Of a stretch of 64,000 bases of DNA, positions 27,444-37,664 are shown piece after piece. Position numbers and translations under genes: made by a program. Source of the stretch: Bacillota bacterium (GTDB taxonomy: Bacteria > Bacillota > Clostridia > Lachnospirales > Lachnospiraceae); assembly GCA_023395555.1 (NCBI GenBank), contig JAEWYQ010000051.1, positions 124,001 through 188,000 on the forward strand, in the 5' to 3' direction. Below the pieces are notes generated by a model. That model saw only the letters and a list, made by a program, of their open reading frames with translations. It had not been told where the DNA came from and ran no database searches. Numbering within the stretch: the first letter of the stretch is position 1; every line of letters starts with the position of its first letter.

Positions 27444-30400
27444 TTATTTTATTGTTACTTTGGTTTTATAAGTATAGACTTTTCCGGTATATAACTTAAC
27501 TGTGGTAGTGATCGTTACCTTTCCCGGTTTCTTGCCGGTGACCGTTCCGTTCTTATCAACGGTTGCCACTGATGTATTGCTGGATTTATAAGTGATTACC
27601 GCTCTTCCTTTCGCGGGGAAGGATGCTTTCTCCTTCATACTGGCCACCTTCTCCAGCGTGGCGGGAAGACCGACTTCCACCTTCGTCTTTGCCCCTGGCT
27701 TTAAGGTCTTCTCCTTATCCACCTCGATCTGCTCCTTAAGGGGTGTAAGCACTTCCTTAGATACCTTCTCGGGCAGCAGCACATATTCGCCGCCTTCTAT
27801 CAGCGGGAAATTAATATAACCGTCCTTATCAACTTGATAGGTGGTTCCGAAAGGTACCGATTCCAGCTTTCCTGTCTTCGTATTGACCGCGTAGAGGTAT
27901 AGCTTCTGCATCGCCTCAAAGCCATGTACGCCCACATACAGTCTGACACTGCTCTGTGCGGGGAATTCCTCCTCCTGAGCAAAGCCAAGGAACATTCCTT
28001 CGGAATTATTCTTATCCTTCGATAATATCTCCTGTACTGCCTCATTTTCAGACGCCTTGCCGATGTCGATTCCCAGAGACAGGCCGCCTCTTACCTCTCC
28101 CTTCGCCAGGTTTTCCGCATCCAGTGTAAATTCGTAAAGGAGTTTTCCGGACTCGCTATTGACCGCGTAACTGATGTCCTTATGATTCCTCCTTGCCGCA
28201 TTCAGGATAGCCTTTGTTAATTCAAGGGCCGGTACCTCATCACCATGCGCTCCTGTTTCAATGATGATCTGATCAATATCCTCTTTGTTTATTTGTAAGA
28301 GGAGGAGGAAGCTCTCAATCTGAAGTCTGGAGTTCGTTGCATCTGCTTCAGCTGTAAATCTGGCAATACCATCCTCCACATGAATGTCAACCGGCGTGCT
28401 GCCATCCTGCTCCGGAGAAGGAGCCTGGGATACCGCCGGAACTGCCGTCGGCGTTGCCACAGGTGTTGCTGTTGGTGCTGCCGTAGGTGTTGCTGTTGGT
28501 ACTGCTGTCGGCGTTGCTGTTGGTGTTGCCGTAGGTGTTGTTGTCGGCGTTGCCGTAGGTGTTGCTGTCGGCGTTGCCGTAGGTGCTGCTGTTGGCGTTA
28601 CTGTCGGCGTTGCCGTAGGTGTGGCTGTTGGCATTGCTGTCGGGGTTACCGTAGGTGTGGCTGTCGGCACCGGAGTGGGCGTTGCTGTCGGCACCGGAGT
28701 GGGTGTTGCTGTCGGTATCGGAGTAGGCGTTGCTGTCGGGGTAGTTCCGACATCCGCACTTCTTTTAACCGATATATTATCCAGTTCAATGTCATAGACA
28801 TTATTTACTGTCGATTGAGTGGCAAGCAGGAAATTAAGCTTGCTGCTATTCTCTCCCGATGTTACTACCCAGGTAAACTTCTGAACCGCAGGCGTTAATT
28901 CAAATTCCTTCCTTCCGCCGGCGAATTCCATGGCAATTGCAGTCGCCACGCTGGATTTTGCTTCAAAGGAAAGGGTATACTCAATGCCCTTGCTGACCGG
29001 CACGGCATCCTGGAATACCTGAATTGACCAGACTTCCGGATTTTGACCAGCCGAAGAGACCTTCAGCTTGCCGTTTGAAAGCTCCAGGCGCCCGCTGGCG
29101 TCATCATACATAAACCAGGAGCCCCAGTGAGCAAGGCCTTCAAAGGTGCCGTTCTTAACAAATTCCCCGTCTGCTCCGATCACTATCTGGGTCACGGGCT
29201 TTGTATCATCCATTCCGGCTGCCTTAATTACAATTGCATAGCTTCCTGCTGCCGGGAATAAGCTCTTATCCAGAAGAACCGAGTCGGCCCCATAGGTTAC
29301 TTTATCCGCAGGCACCAGTGTTTCATTAATATATGCAGTTTTGGAAGCTGCATTCCATGCGGCTCCTGCCGAATGCGTCAGAACGCTGTTCTCTCCCAGC
29401 TTAATGGTCTGTGCTACCGTCAGTTCGGGAGCCGCAGCATTAAGCTCCTCCGGAGTCATCTCCCGGATTACAATATTATCAAAAATAATATCATGAGGAT
29501 TATTATTATTTGAGGTGATCAAATCTCCCTTTGTTACATTTCCCATAAGGAAGTTTAATTTCACGCCTCCCGATACCGGAGCGTCATAACGGAATTTATA
29601 ATGAGCGGCTGATGTCTCCAGCACTGCGGTGGTCAGAGGATCCGCTCCGTTTTTCACACCAAGCTCAATAGCAATCGGCCTTCGTATCGTAGCGTATGCA
29701 TCAAATTCAAGGGCATAAGCCTTTCCGCCCTGCAACGGAATATTGCTCTGAGAAAGCTGCAGATCCCATGTGTTTCCTTCATGCCATATAAAATGTACCT
29801 TTGCGGCCCCCTCAGACTGACTTGCATTTCCGCAGCCATTCATGGCCCAGAAGTCCCATCCCTCCAGTGAGGTGTTAAAGCTTCCATTTACCACCAGGTT
29901 TCCGCTGCTTTCCAACACGGATTGTACCCATGCATTGGTAGAATCATAACCGTCCGCAGTTGCCTGTATGACATAGCTTCCTGCCGCGGGGAATAACTCT
30001 CCCTTCAGGGTCATCGTCTTGGCAGCCGTATCCAGCGTTACCAGGCTGCTGTCCACCGGCACGGCATTAATGGTGACCTTCCTGTTCGCTGCTGATTCCC
30101 AGCCTGTTTTATCATAGTATTTCAGCACGATGTCTTCCGATGCCTTAGGAGCGGGCTGGGTACCGGCTAAGAAGGCTCCCTGCAGCAGAGGCCTTGCCGT
30201 AACATACAGCTCCACATCCTTTATGTAGAAACGGCATTGCTGCGTGAAGTCACCCAGAAGATATTTCAATCCAAGGTTTCCGGTGAAATCCGCGGTAAAA
30301 GTGTAAGTGTAATCCTGCCATTGATCGGTCAGATCAAAGCTTGTATCCAATACACTTCTCCAGTCTCCGCCTTCCCTCTGTATCCGGATGACAGCGGACT

Positions 30401-32669
30401 GAGCACTGCTGCTGTCGGTTCTGGCCTTAAAATTCATAGTATAATGATGTCCCTCTGCAATATCCACACCCATTTGCAGGAGCATCCGGTCGTAATTATT
30501 CGCTGCCTTGGCACCGACTGCAAAGCAGACATTTCTGCCGCCCTCTTCTACGATACCATAATCCGTCTGTGACACGGTCCACCCTGCGGTGCCTGCCGCA
30601 AAGTCTCCATTGCTAACCGGATAGATCTTCACTCCTTCATAGCTCACATTGTTGTTGGTCAGCCGCTTCATGGAGATATTATCCAGTGAAACGATGCCTG
30701 CATTTCCTCCGACGTAGATTCGCAGGCTTGCCATAATATCCGTAACACCCCCCATGGCAAACTGGAGGTCGAAGGTATTGGTCTGCGTATCCGTTATGGT
30801 ATACTCCTTATATCCATAGGAAGTAAGACCGTCTCCGCTCTGCAGCTCCAGTCCCACCGTTCCCGGATTCTCCGCCTTCGCATCAAAGGTCACTCTGTAT
30901 ATATCATTTTTCAGAAGGCTTAATCCCTTCTGTTCCGCATAGACATCCTTCAGGTTTATGGAAGAGCCGGTAACCACAACTGCCGAACCGGATACTGCCA
31001 GCGCCCGAACTGACGGAGACACTGTTCCGGTTCCTCCGATTACGCTCCAGAACTGCATCCGGCTCGCATCTCCCTGGTCAAAGGTGCCATTATAAATATG
31101 CTCTCCATTGGGCAGAGGCTCCTTGGGCGCGTCCTCGGATATCTCCTCGGAGAGTCCTAATACCTTCACACTGATATTCTTAACGGTTACAGGGATGTTG
31201 CTTAACCCCATATTCAGCTCCAGCCTTCCGGTAGTGGAGGCACTCTTCATCTCAAAAGGAATCCGGTAGCTGGCAAAGGATGTACTCAGTGAAGTACTGA
31301 CTACATCAGAGTAATTACTAAATGTAACTGGATCTGTAACCTTAACCTCCATCGTCCTGGAGGCATCCGCTTTCGCCTCAAAGGACACCTCGTACCGGTA
31401 GCCTCTGGTCAGCGGCAGTTTATGGATCAGCTGAACGGAATAGCTCTGATTGCCGGGATTTTGTATGCTGATCCGGGCAGAATCGTCCTCCTGCTTCACC
31501 GCATCGGCATTTCCGGCAAAGTCAGTCAGGCAGACCAGATCCCATCCCATTGTGCTGTTACCTGCGTAATCGGCAGTGATCTTTTTGACTGTATCAAAGG
31601 TTCCCGTGATTAAATCCGAACCCACAAAGACACCGTCCGGCAAAGAATCCGGTGTCTCGGCGGGAGAATTCACATTCTCGTCATATACCTCCCCCTGCAG
31701 GTCATACACCCGCACATAATCCACTTTCATCTGGCCTCCGTCGAGATTCGGGTCCAATTGGCCGCCATCATAATCCCCGCCCACCGCCATATTGAGCAAC
31801 AGATAAAATTCCTGATCAAAGGGTGCCGGATAGGTATAATTCAGCGGGCTGCCATTGACCTTTGAATACCAGTCACTGGTCTCATAATAGAGATTATCAT
31901 CTACATACCAGCGCATACGGCCAGGCAGCCATTCCACGGCATAGACATGCTCCTCCGTAATGGAAAAGGCCGAATTATTGTAGGTTCCGCCCTCATGCTT
32001 ATTATTGGGCCAGGTTCCCCCGTAATGCAGGGTTCCGCCCACCTCATGGATCAGCCTTCCCCTTGCTTCCATGATATCAATCTCACCGGACAGAGCCCAC
32101 ATGCCATATTTATCGTAGGCAGGCATCATCCAGAAAGCCGGCCAGTAGCCGGTTCCTTCCGGCATAGAGATCTTTGCTTCAAATCTTCCGTATTTCTTCG
32201 CGAATAATGCCGGATCATCTTCCGATGCATTTAATTTCCCCTTTGTCCAAAGCCTTCCCGAAGTATACGCGGCTCCCCCGTATTTGCTGCTGTCGGTATT
32301 CTTCTTCGCGGTGATCACCAGCCTCCCGTCCTCGAAGCTTACGTTATTGCCGTCGTCGGTGTAATACTGCTTCTCATTATTGCCCCAGCCGGCAACACCG
32401 TAGATAGATCCGTCTCCGACCATGCAGCCCCATTTACTGGTGTCAAGGGTGTTGTCGTTAAATTCATCCTGCCACACCAATTCCCAGGTATTATTCTTTT
32501 CCCCGTCACTTGTAACAATCGTATCTCCTATGCCAGGAACCGTTTCTCCTGCCGGTACCGGCTCCGCCGCCTTTGCTGTTCCGGGGACAACTGAGTATAG
32601 TACCATACTGGCACATAGAAAGATGGATAATAACCTTTTACCAAGAAAAACTCTTGATATTTTCTTCAT
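27444..32669 (-). CDS. large secreted GH16 endo-beta-glucanase with multiple carbohydrate-binding modules
   Basis: 1741 residues. A signal peptide covers about residues 1-34 ([20 protein letters not shown]). A GH16 domain covers about 62-335 with [20 protein letters not shown] and the catalytic motif [10 protein letters not shown] (Glu196, Asp198, Glu201), pointing to laminarinase/lichenase-type activity. About five repeats of a CBM4/9-like jelly roll follow (NGTFD/NGSFN starts and FDNI/LDNI ends) to about residue 1305. A Thr-Pro-rich linker spans about 1308-1415. The last 80 residues form a bacterial Ig-like (Big_2) domain with [26 protein letters not shown]. No sortase signal or SLH repeats were seen, so it is probably released or held by glucan. 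It is transcribed alone behind a structured leader. Confidence 0.93.
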   Translation of the reverse strand: MKKISRVFLGKRLLSIFLCASMVLYSVVPGTAKAAEPVPAGETVPGIGDTIVTSDGEKNNTWELVWQDEFNDNTLDTSKWGCMVGDGSIYGVAGWGNNEKQYYTDDGNNVSFEDGRLVITAKKNTDSSKYGGAAYTSGRLWTKGKLNASEDDPALFAKKYGRFEAKISMPEGTGYWPAFWMMPAYDKYGMWALSGEIDIMEARGRLIHEVGGTLHYGGTWPNNKHEGGTYNNSAFSITEEHVYAVEWLPGRMRWYVDDNLYYETSDWYSKVNGSPLNYTYPAPFDQEFYLLLNMAVGGDYDGGQLDPNLDGGQMKVDYVRVYDLQGEVYDENVNSPAETPDSLPDGVFVGSDLITGTFDTVKKITADYAGNSTMGWDLVCLTDFAGNADAVKQEDDSARISIQNPGNQSYSVQLIHKLPLTRGYRYEVSFEAKADASRTMEVKVTDPVTFSNYSDVVSTSLSTSFASYRIPFEMKSASTTGRLELNMGLSNIPVTVKNISVKVLGLSEEISEDAPKEPLPNGEHIYNGTFDQGDASRMQFWSVIGGTGTVSPSVRALAVSGSAVVVTGSSINLKDVYAEQKGLSLLKNDIYRVTFDAKAENPGTVGLELQSGDGLTSYGYKEYTITDTQTNTFDLQFAMGGVTDIMASLRIYVGGNAGIVSLDNISMKRLTNNNVSYEGVKIYPVSNGDFAAGTAGWTVSQTDYGIVEEGGRNVCFAVGAKAANNYDRMLLQMGVDIAEGHHYTMNFKARTDSSSAQSAVIRIQREGGDWRSVLDTSFDLTDQWQDYTYTFTADFTGNLGLKYLLGDFTQQCRFYIKDVELYVTARPLLQGAFLAGTQPAPKASEDIVLKYYDKTGWESAANRKVTINAVPVDSSLVTLDTAAKTMTLKGELFPAAGSYVIQATADGYDSTNAWVQSVLESSGNLVVNGSFNTSLEGWDFWAMNGCGNASQSEGAAKVHFIWHEGNTWDLQLSQSNIPLQGGKAYALEFDAYATIRRPIAIELGVKNGADPLTTAVLETSAAHYKFRYDAPVSGGVKLNFLMGNVTKGDLITSNNNNPHDIIFDNIVIREMTPEELNAAAPELTVAQTIKLGENSVLTHSAGAAWNAASKTAYINETLVPADKVTYGADSVLLDKSLFPAAGSYAIVIKAAGMDDTKPVTQIVIGADGEFVKNGTFEGLAHWGSWFMYDDASGRLELSNGKLKVSSAGQNPEVWSIQVFQDAVPVSKGIEYTLSFEAKSSVATAIAMEFAGGRKEFELTPAVQKFTWVVTSGENSSKLNFLLATQSTVNNVYDIELDNISVKRSADVGTTPTATPTPIPTATPTPVPTATPTPVPTATPTVTPTAMPTATPTATPTVTPTAAPTATPTATPTATPTTTPTATPTATPTAVPTATPTAAPTATPVATPTAVPAVSQAPSPEQDGSTPVDIHVEDGIARFTAEADATNSRLQIESFLLLLQINKEDIDQIIIETGAHGDEVPALELTKAILNAARRNHKDISYAVNSESGKLLYEFTLDAENLAKGEVRGGLSLGIDIGKASENEAVQEILSKDKNNSEGMFLGFAQEEEFPAQSSVRLYVGVHGFEAMQKLYLYAVNTKTGKLESVPFGTTYQVDKDGYINFPLIEGGEYVLLPEKVSKEVLTPLKEQIEVDKEKTLKPGAKTKVEVGLPATLEKVASMKEKASFPAKGRAVITYKSSNTSVATVDKNGTVTGKKPGKVTITTTVKLYTGKVYTYKTKVTIK
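28440..28745. repeat. degenerate short tandem repeat encoding the Thr-Pro linker
   Basis: About 300 bases built from 6- to 24-base units such as GTTGCTGTCGGC and GTTGCCGTAGGT. On the coding strand these give [12 protein letters not shown] tandem units. Such repeats can change length by slippage in multiples of whole codons. Confidence 0.9.
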
Positions 32670-32699
32670 AAATACCTCCTTTTTTTACCACAGTATGAA

Positions 32700-32850
32700 C
32701 CCTTTCTGCCCGCTGTACCGCAACATTTCATATCGCGGCAGTACTCCAAAACGAAGCATGTATCCTGGCACGCAGTGCCATACCATGGACGCTTGCGGAC
32801 ATGGTATACCGTGTGAATTAGACATGTTCCATGTCTCTGAACATATTAAG
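32700..32850 (-). promoter_or_regulatory. structured 5' leader of the GH16 gene (candidate RNA element)
   Basis: Between the AT-rich promoter area (about 32850-32900) and the gene start lie several perfect short hairpins: GACATG/CATGTC (32821-32835), ATACCATG/CATGGTAT (32780-32807) and GGCAC/GTGCC (32767-32779). A CTGCCGC to GCGGGCAG pairing lies nearer the gene (about 32708-32745). ATGTTC/GAACAT (32824-32844) overlaps the GACATG hairpin, so the two are mutually exclusive. It does not match the cyclic-di-GMP, SAM or other riboswitch cores I can recall. Proximity to a ribosome binding site (AGGAGG before 32669) would allow control of translation. Confidence 0.45.
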
Positions 32851-32935
32851 GTATAGCTGGAAAATTTTATAGTAATTGTATTTTAATAAAGTATAATTTT
32901 TTTATGTTTTTCTATTTATTGGAGTATCATCTTTT

Positions 32936-32954
32936 TAGACGCCCTTGGTGTCTA
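32936..32954. repeat. inverted repeat upstream of the GH16 promoter region
   Basis: TAGACGCC-CTT-GGTGTCTA, an 8-base stem with one G-U pair. It could be a regulator operator for the glucanase gene or a weak plus-strand hairpin. Confidence 0.4.
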
Positions 32955-32974
32955 TTTATTTTTAACAAAAAAGA

Positions 32975-33005
32975 ACACCCCACCATTTTTTATATAGTAG
33001 AGTGT
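32975..33005 (-). terminator. terminator of the map-HD gene pair
   Basis: On the minus strand ACACTCTAC pairs with GTGGGGTGT (two G-U pairs) and is followed by TCTTTTTTG, 14 bases after the HD gene stop. Confidence 0.75.
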
Positions 33006-33018
33006 CTGATTTCTATTA

Positions 33019-33603
33019 TCACACCGGTTCGTTTAAACTGCTGAGATTGTCAATATCCAGCCCTGATTTCTTCTGGAAATATTCCTTGATCTCAATGTGT
33101 TTATTCCACTTACTCCATGGATAGGAACCATATCTTTGCTTGACATCATTCATACGAACTTCAATTTTTACCGGTCCATCCGGAAAAGCAATACTATCAC
33201 ATAATTGTATCAGTCTGTCATAATCGTCATACTCGTATCCCTCCATCAGAGAACCTATTTCCTGCAAATCTTTGTCGGAAACATCCCGATGACCGATATA
33301 GGTATTGAGATCCCTGTCAGCAAGAGAGTGCGTGATACATATCCTGGCGGCCTCATCATATCCAAGCTCCATTAAATAACGGTAGCCGTCGATTATATGT
33401 GCCATGTTAGTTACTCCCTCTCTCCGGCCAATGTCATGTAAAAGTCCAATGATATAAGCTTTATCTTCATCCATGCCATCGCATCGGCCGGCAATGGTAT
33501 AAGCACATTCTGCAACAACTATGGAATGGTTCCTCCATGGACCCGGGTTTCTTTCATATGCTTCCTCCAGCAAAGCAAATGCCTGTTCTTTGTTTGGTAA
33601 CAT
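33019..33603 (-). CDS. HD-domain phosphohydrolase-like protein
   Basis: 194 residues. The HD metal-site pattern is visible: a His in WRNHSIVVAECAYTIA, the paired HD in IIGLLHDIGRREG, and a later Asp in LIQLCDSIAFPDG. HD proteins hydrolyse phosphate esters, often of nucleotides. The MAHIIDGYRYLMELGYDE stretch resembles small HDIG proteins of unknown substrate. It follows the methionine aminopeptidase gene by about 50 bases and shares its terminator. Confidence 0.8.
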   Translation of the reverse strand: MLPNKEQAFALLEEAYERNPGPWRNHSIVVAECAYTIAGRCDGMDEDKAYIIGLLHDIGRREGVTNMAHIIDGYRYLMELGYDEAARICITHSLADRDLNTYIGHRDVSDKDLQEIGSLMEGYEYDDYDRLIQLCDSIAFPDGPVKIEVRMNDVKQRYGSYPWSKWNKHIEIKEYFQKKSGLDIDNLSSLNEPV

Positions 33604-33651
33604 TGCTTTTCTCCTCTTAATGCCTCCGCTCCGGCCTCTCTGGTATCCGTA

Positions 33652-34518
33652 TTAATAAGCAAGAACTTCATAACCTGTTTCAGTAACCAGAACCATATAC
33701 TCCCATTGAGCCGACGGTTTCCCATCTTTCGTTGTAACCGTCCAGCCATCCTTTTTATTGAATACAACATGTCTTGATCCCATATTAATCATTGGCTCAA
33801 TGGTAAAAATCATCCCCGGTACAAGCAGCATACCGGTACCCCCTTTAGAGACATGGGATACCCAGGGGTCTTCATGAAATTCCAGCCCAATCCCATGCCC
33901 GCCAATTTCTTCAACAACGGAATATCCGTTTCTTTTCGCATGATCATTGATTGCCTGGCCAATATCGCCCAGAAAGCCCCACGGCCTGACCTGCCGCAGT
34001 CCCAGCTCAACACATTCCTTCGTAACATCAACCAGCCTTTTCCACTCATCAGACACCTTCTCCATACAGAACATCCTGGAGGAATCGGAATAATATCCGT
34101 GATAAACGGTTGAAATGTCAACATTAATAATATCCCCCTCTTTTAAATGAACCTTTTCAGAGGGAATTCCATGGCATACCTGATCATTAATTGAGGTACA
34201 TATGCTTTTCGGAAATCCTTCATATCCCAATGTCGCCGGTATGCCGCCTAGTTCTATGGTTTTATCGTATACAAGTGTATTAATTTCTTCCGTACTCATA
34301 CCGCGGCAGATTTTTTCACTTACATAATCTAAGATAGCCGTATTAATTTTTCCGCTTTCTCTGATCCCTTCCATTTGACGTGAATTTTTTATTATGCTTT
34401 TATCAGGCACCTCATATCCCTTTTTCCTGTATTCCGCTATCCGGTCATCGACATACCTGTGACATTCCTGATACTTTAATCCGCTCCCACACCAACATAA
34501 TTCCTTCGACATTACCAT
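33652..34518 (-). CDS. map: methionine aminopeptidase type I with N-terminal SEC-C zinc motif
   Basis: 288 residues, about 40 longer than basic type I enzymes because of an N-terminal SEC-C motif (CWCGSGLKYQECH, residues 8-20) that binds zinc and may dock on the ribosome. The catalytic domain has the metal ligands in NVDISTVYHGYYSDSSRMF (two Asp), GHGIGLEFHEDPWVSH (His), FTIEPMI (Glu) and WEYMVLVTE (Glu). It removes the initiator methionine from new proteins. The start could be either of two in-frame ATGs, at 34518 or 34512. It is unlikely to be the only copy, since the housekeeping map normally sits in the ribosomal protein cluster. Confidence 0.92.
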   Translation of the reverse strand: MVMSKELCWCGSGLKYQECHRYVDDRIAEYRKKGYEVPDKSIIKNSRQMEGIRESGKINTAILDYVSEKICRGMSTEEINTLVYDKTIELGGIPATLGYEGFPKSICTSINDQVCHGIPSEKVHLKEGDIINVDISTVYHGYYSDSSRMFCMEKVSDEWKRLVDVTKECVELGLRQVRPWGFLGDIGQAINDHAKRNGYSVVEEIGGHGIGLEFHEDPWVSHVSKGGTGMLLVPGMIFTIEPMINMGSRHVVFNKKDGWTVTTKDGKPSAQWEYMVLVTETGYEVLAY

Positions 34519-34562
34519 CCGATCCCTTCTATGCTATCCGCATGTCCATAGCCGGACACAAA

Positions 34563-35630
34563 TCAATGAGTGGTGAGCTCAACCACCCGCTGTACGATTG
34601 TTTTAAAATTATATAGGCTTACCGAATTGGGAATGGAATGGTCGGAGGCAAAGATGTAGCCCCCATCTTGAGCAACCTTGGGTATTAACTCATCAATTAC
34701 AGGAAGAATTTCATCGAGCTTATCCCACATCTGTGCATTCACTCCGCCGTGTAAAACCAAATTCCTTCCATACTTCTCCTTGACACCTATTACATCCATA
34801 CCGGCCTTTACTTCTAAGGGATTTAAGCAATCAATACCCGTTTCAATAATATCAGGCAGAAGCTTCATAATATTCCCGCAGGAGTGAAGCTGTGCATAAA
34901 TTCCTTTCTTGTGTGCCCAGTCTACCGCCCGTTTATGTATCGGTTTCAGTAACTCCCGGTACATTGCCGTTGAGAAAAATGCGGTATTCTTATATCCCAT
35001 GTCATCCGGCCAATATATGCTGTCAAAGGTATAACCGGCATCCCATATCATATCAAATTGCGCAATGCACATATCCAGATAGGTTTGAAACATATCCACT
35101 GCCCATTCCGGCTCTTCTATCAAGGCAACCAATAAATCTTCTGTGCCGACCATCCAGGAATGAGTCACATCAAATCCGAACCAGAACTGTGCTTCAATCC
35201 ACCGATGATCCGCCCTCCATTTGGGATGGTTTTCTTTTAGATAATTCCAATCGATACGGTCTCTGGATGGAATCATCCTTTCCCTGGCTTTTTCCCATGC
35301 TTCTTTTGTGTTCACCTTAAAATCCAAAAATTCAGGTGTAGAATCCTCTTCTTTAAAATTCTTTAAGGTAACTCCCCAGGGGGTTGTAACGATTTGATAC
35401 CGGTCCGTGTCTTCCAGCACCTTTACTTCATATCTTGGAGTGATATCCACTGCTATTCCCTCTACCTTATCCACTCCAAAGTAATCTCTCCAATCACAAT
35501 CCTCCGGCATTCCTTCCTTCTTCCACCTGGTAATCGTCCCGCTCCACGGAACATCATGAATTGGCACACGGTCAATATCTTTATGCTGATAGGTACGAAG
35601 TATTCTTTCATAGCTGGATAATTTCTGCAT
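34563..35630 (-). CDS. uroporphyrinogen decarboxylase-family protein (MtaA-like methyltransferase)
   Basis: 355 residues from the ATG at 35630, which has GGAGG five bases upstream. The fold family is URO-D, but it carries the zinc-thiolate motif LHSCGN and a downstream HGGVNAQ region found in the corrinoid-dependent methyltransferase branch (MtaA/MtbA-like) and related clostridial proteins. In true HemE the N-terminal catalytic Arg/Asp pattern RPVWLMRQAGR is expected; it is absent here. No corrinoid protein gene is adjacent, so the methyl donor or acceptor is unknown. It could act on a methylated substrate taken up by the cell. Confidence 0.75.
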   Translation of the reverse strand: MQKLSSYERILRTYQHKDIDRVPIHDVPWSGTITRWKKEGMPEDCDWRDYFGVDKVEGIAVDITPRYEVKVLEDTDRYQIVTTPWGVTLKNFKEEDSTPEFLDFKVNTKEAWEKARERMIPSRDRIDWNYLKENHPKWRADHRWIEAQFWFGFDVTHSWMVGTEDLLVALIEEPEWAVDMFQTYLDMCIAQFDMIWDAGYTFDSIYWPDDMGYKNTAFFSTAMYRELLKPIHKRAVDWAHKKGIYAQLHSCGNIMKLLPDIIETGIDCLNPLEVKAGMDVIGVKEKYGRNLVLHGGVNAQMWDKLDEILPVIDELIPKVAQDGGYIFASDHSIPNSVSLYNFKTIVQRVVELTTH

Positions 35631-35642
35631 TATTTCCTCCAC

Positions 35643-35964
35643 TCCTGCACAGGTTTTAGCATAGATTAATTTTCAAATCGAAATATCATTTTTGATTCCT
35701 TATATTAAATGCAATTCTTTTTCTATACGAATTATTCTCCTTCTATCCGCAATAACGTTCCATACATTCAAATAATTAATATCAAAGAATTGCATGGAGC
35801 TTACGACAGAAACTTTTCACCCTGAATATTTCCCTATTCATCCTAGATCCTCCTTTTTATATCAAATAAAAACAGTGCTTCAGCAAGCTCATAATCATGT
35901 ACAAATGCTCCCTGGTCAATTGCAGCTTGATATAACTATATCTTTATTTTTATACAAAGTAAAG
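35643..35964. other. AT-rich intergenic stretch
   Basis: No recognisable gene. It separates the URO-D-like gene from the broken galE remnant and probably includes the 3' flank left by the galE deletion and the promoter of the URO-D-like gene. Any short frames here lack ribosome binding sites and family resemblance. Confidence 0.5.
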
Positions 35965-36099
35965 CTATTTATGTGAGGCCGATTCCTCCTTTGCATTGGA
36001 CAGATTATCAACCACTACTACCTCATAGCCGAGGCTTAACAATTCCGCACAGGTATGGCTGCCGATATAACCTGCTCCACCTGTAACCAATATTGCCAT
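35965..36099 (-). pseudogene. galE: UDP-glucose 4-epimerase remnant (first 40 residues only)
   Basis: From the ATG at 36099 the frame reads [16 protein letters not shown], then [20 protein letters not shown] and KEES, the unmistakable N-terminus of GalE with its GxxGxxG NAD-binding loop. It then runs into unrelated ASHK and a stop. The remaining 290 or so residues, with the catalytic Tyr and Ser, are gone. The start region is intact and lies directly downstream of nahK, so the original operon was nahK-galE as in other galacto-N-biose/lacto-N-biose loci. Confidence 0.85.
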
Positions 36100-36145
36100 A
36101 TAGGAACCCTCTCCCTTCTCTGCAACGCCGTGCAGCCCTGTTCTC

Positions 36146-37261
36146 CTAACGATATTTATTGACGATGTCATGCATTGTTTCCCAGTTCTTCTCCATATCG
36201 GACACTAATTTAAACTGCGTTCTGGCACGGTCTAAATTCTGCTTCTCCCGGTGGATTTTAAAATATACATCTCCCTGCAGATAATCCGTAAGGAAACGGA
36301 TGCCGCATTCCAGAGTCATCATCTTGGCTCCCGTTGGCAGCATATCCATTTCCACCGGTGTAAGACTTTTGCAGCAGCCCTCCAGGAAGCCTCTGGTATA
36401 CAGCTCATACAGGGAAAGATCAAAGTTCACCTTCGCCAGATCCGGCTCATCCTCCGCTCCGGTGCTGGCTCCAAACCGGATGGAATCCCCGAAATCATGG
36501 ACGGAAAAGCCCGGCATGATGGTGTCCAGATCAATCACACAGATTGCTTTCCCCGTCGCATTATCAATCATGATATTATTCAGCTTGGTATCGTTGTGGG
36601 TTACCTTCAGCGGCAGCTTCCCCGCCCGGTGCAGCTCAATCAGAATGTGCGTGAAGCTCTCCCGCTCCATTACAAAGGCAATCTCCTCCCCTACTTCCCC
36701 CGCACGGCCCAGGATATCCTCCTGTACAGCCCTCTTTAATGTCTCAAGGCGGACCGGCGTGTTGTGAAAATCCGGGATGGTCTCATGGAGGGTTTCTGCC
36801 GGATAATCAGCCAGCAGCCTTTGAAAATGTCCAAAGGCAATGCCGCTTTGGTAAAAATCATCCGGCTTCTCCACTTGGTCAAAGCAAGTTGCATTTTCAA
36901 TAAACAGATAGGCTCTCCAGTAAGAGCCCAGGCTGTCCCTGTAAAATGCCTTTCCTCCCTTCGCCGGTATGATATTTATTGTCTCACGCTTCACATCACC
37001 ATGGTTCTTTAATATCTTTTTCTTTAAAAATTCCGTGATGCCCGCGATATTCTCCATTAACTCTTCCGGGTGCTTGAAGGTATCGTGATTCATCCTCTGG
37101 AAAATATAACGGACGATGGAGCCGTCCTCCTGCCTGCAGCGAACCACGAAGGTATCATTCACATGACCGTTTCCATAAGGCTCACAGTCAATGAAGCTCC
37201 CTTCAAATTCCATCTGATTAATTGCCTCATCAATTTTAGAACAATATTCTTCTCTTGTCAT
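36146..37261 (-). CDS. nahK: N-acetylhexosamine 1-kinase-like phosphotransferase
   Basis: 371 residues. It belongs to the APH/choline kinase fold: nucleotide region [21 protein letters not shown], catalytic loop [15 protein letters not shown] and metal-binding [10 protein letters not shown]. The spacing and the [18 protein letters not shown] sequence match NahK, which phosphorylates GlcNAc or GalNAc at C1 for the lacto-N-biose/galacto-N-biose (mucin and milk glycan) pathway. The galE remnant immediately downstream supports this. The phosphorylase (lnpA) and galT expected in that pathway are not in the window. It has GAGGAG upstream of its ATG. Confidence 0.82.
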   Translation of the reverse strand: MTREEYCSKIDEAINQMEFEGSFIDCEPYGNGHVNDTFVVRCRQEDGSIVRYIFQRMNHDTFKHPEELMENIAGITEFLKKKILKNHGDVKRETINIIPAKGGKAFYRDSLGSYWRAYLFIENATCFDQVEKPDDFYQSGIAFGHFQRLLADYPAETLHETIPDFHNTPVRLETLKRAVQEDILGRAGEVGEEIAFVMERESFTHILIELHRAGKLPLKVTHNDTKLNNIMIDNATGKAICVIDLDTIMPGFSVHDFGDSIRFGASTGAEDEPDLAKVNFDLSLYELYTRGFLEGCCKSLTPVEMDMLPTGAKMMTLECGIRFLTDYLQGDVYFKIHREKQNLDRARTQFKLVSDMEKNWETMHDIVNKYR

Positions 37262-37664
37262 TGCTATCTCTCCTCATCATACGGCTCTCAGAATTCGTCC
37301 GGATAGATTCCCCTGACCTTCAATTCGGCAAGGGCCTTTATGACCTTTTCATACCTTTTACCTCCTGCAAATTGTTGTTTTGTGAAATTCCGGAGGTGTT
37401 CCTCCAATCATCTCCCGTCTGTCTTCCCTTCCGGTTTTCACAAGCTGTACCCAGATTATAGCATTAATATATCCCTGCATCTTTATCCGATTGTTGAGTA
37501 AATTTGCACTATCCGCATATTATCTATTGCTTTATTAACAAAAACGTTTTAATATATGAATATATATTGTACAATAACGCCAATCAAAACCCATTTATAG
37601 TAAACTCCTGTTTTCACAGGCATTTCTGCTTTGACCGGAGGATAAGGATTAAAAAGGAGGAACC
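37262..37664. other. divergent intergenic region between nahK and the AraC regulator
   Basis: About 400 bases with no gene. It contains an AAAACGTTTT palindrome (37541-37550) and ATTGTACAAT (37566-37575) near the AraC gene, which may be regulator sites. No promoter hexamer pair is convincing. Confidence 0.45.

Noticed and set aside
28380..28898. Cysteine/arginine-rich and valine/glycine-rich frames opposite the GH16 linker
   Set aside because: They are shadows of the Thr-Pro repeat read on the other strand.
32690..32860. Cyclic-di-GMP riboswitch in the GH16 leader
   Set aside because: The conserved GCAAACC-type core is absent.
35794..35976. A 60-residue plus-strand frame in the gap before the galE remnant
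   Set aside because: There is no ribosome binding site or family match, and the sequence is AT-rich and low in coding character.
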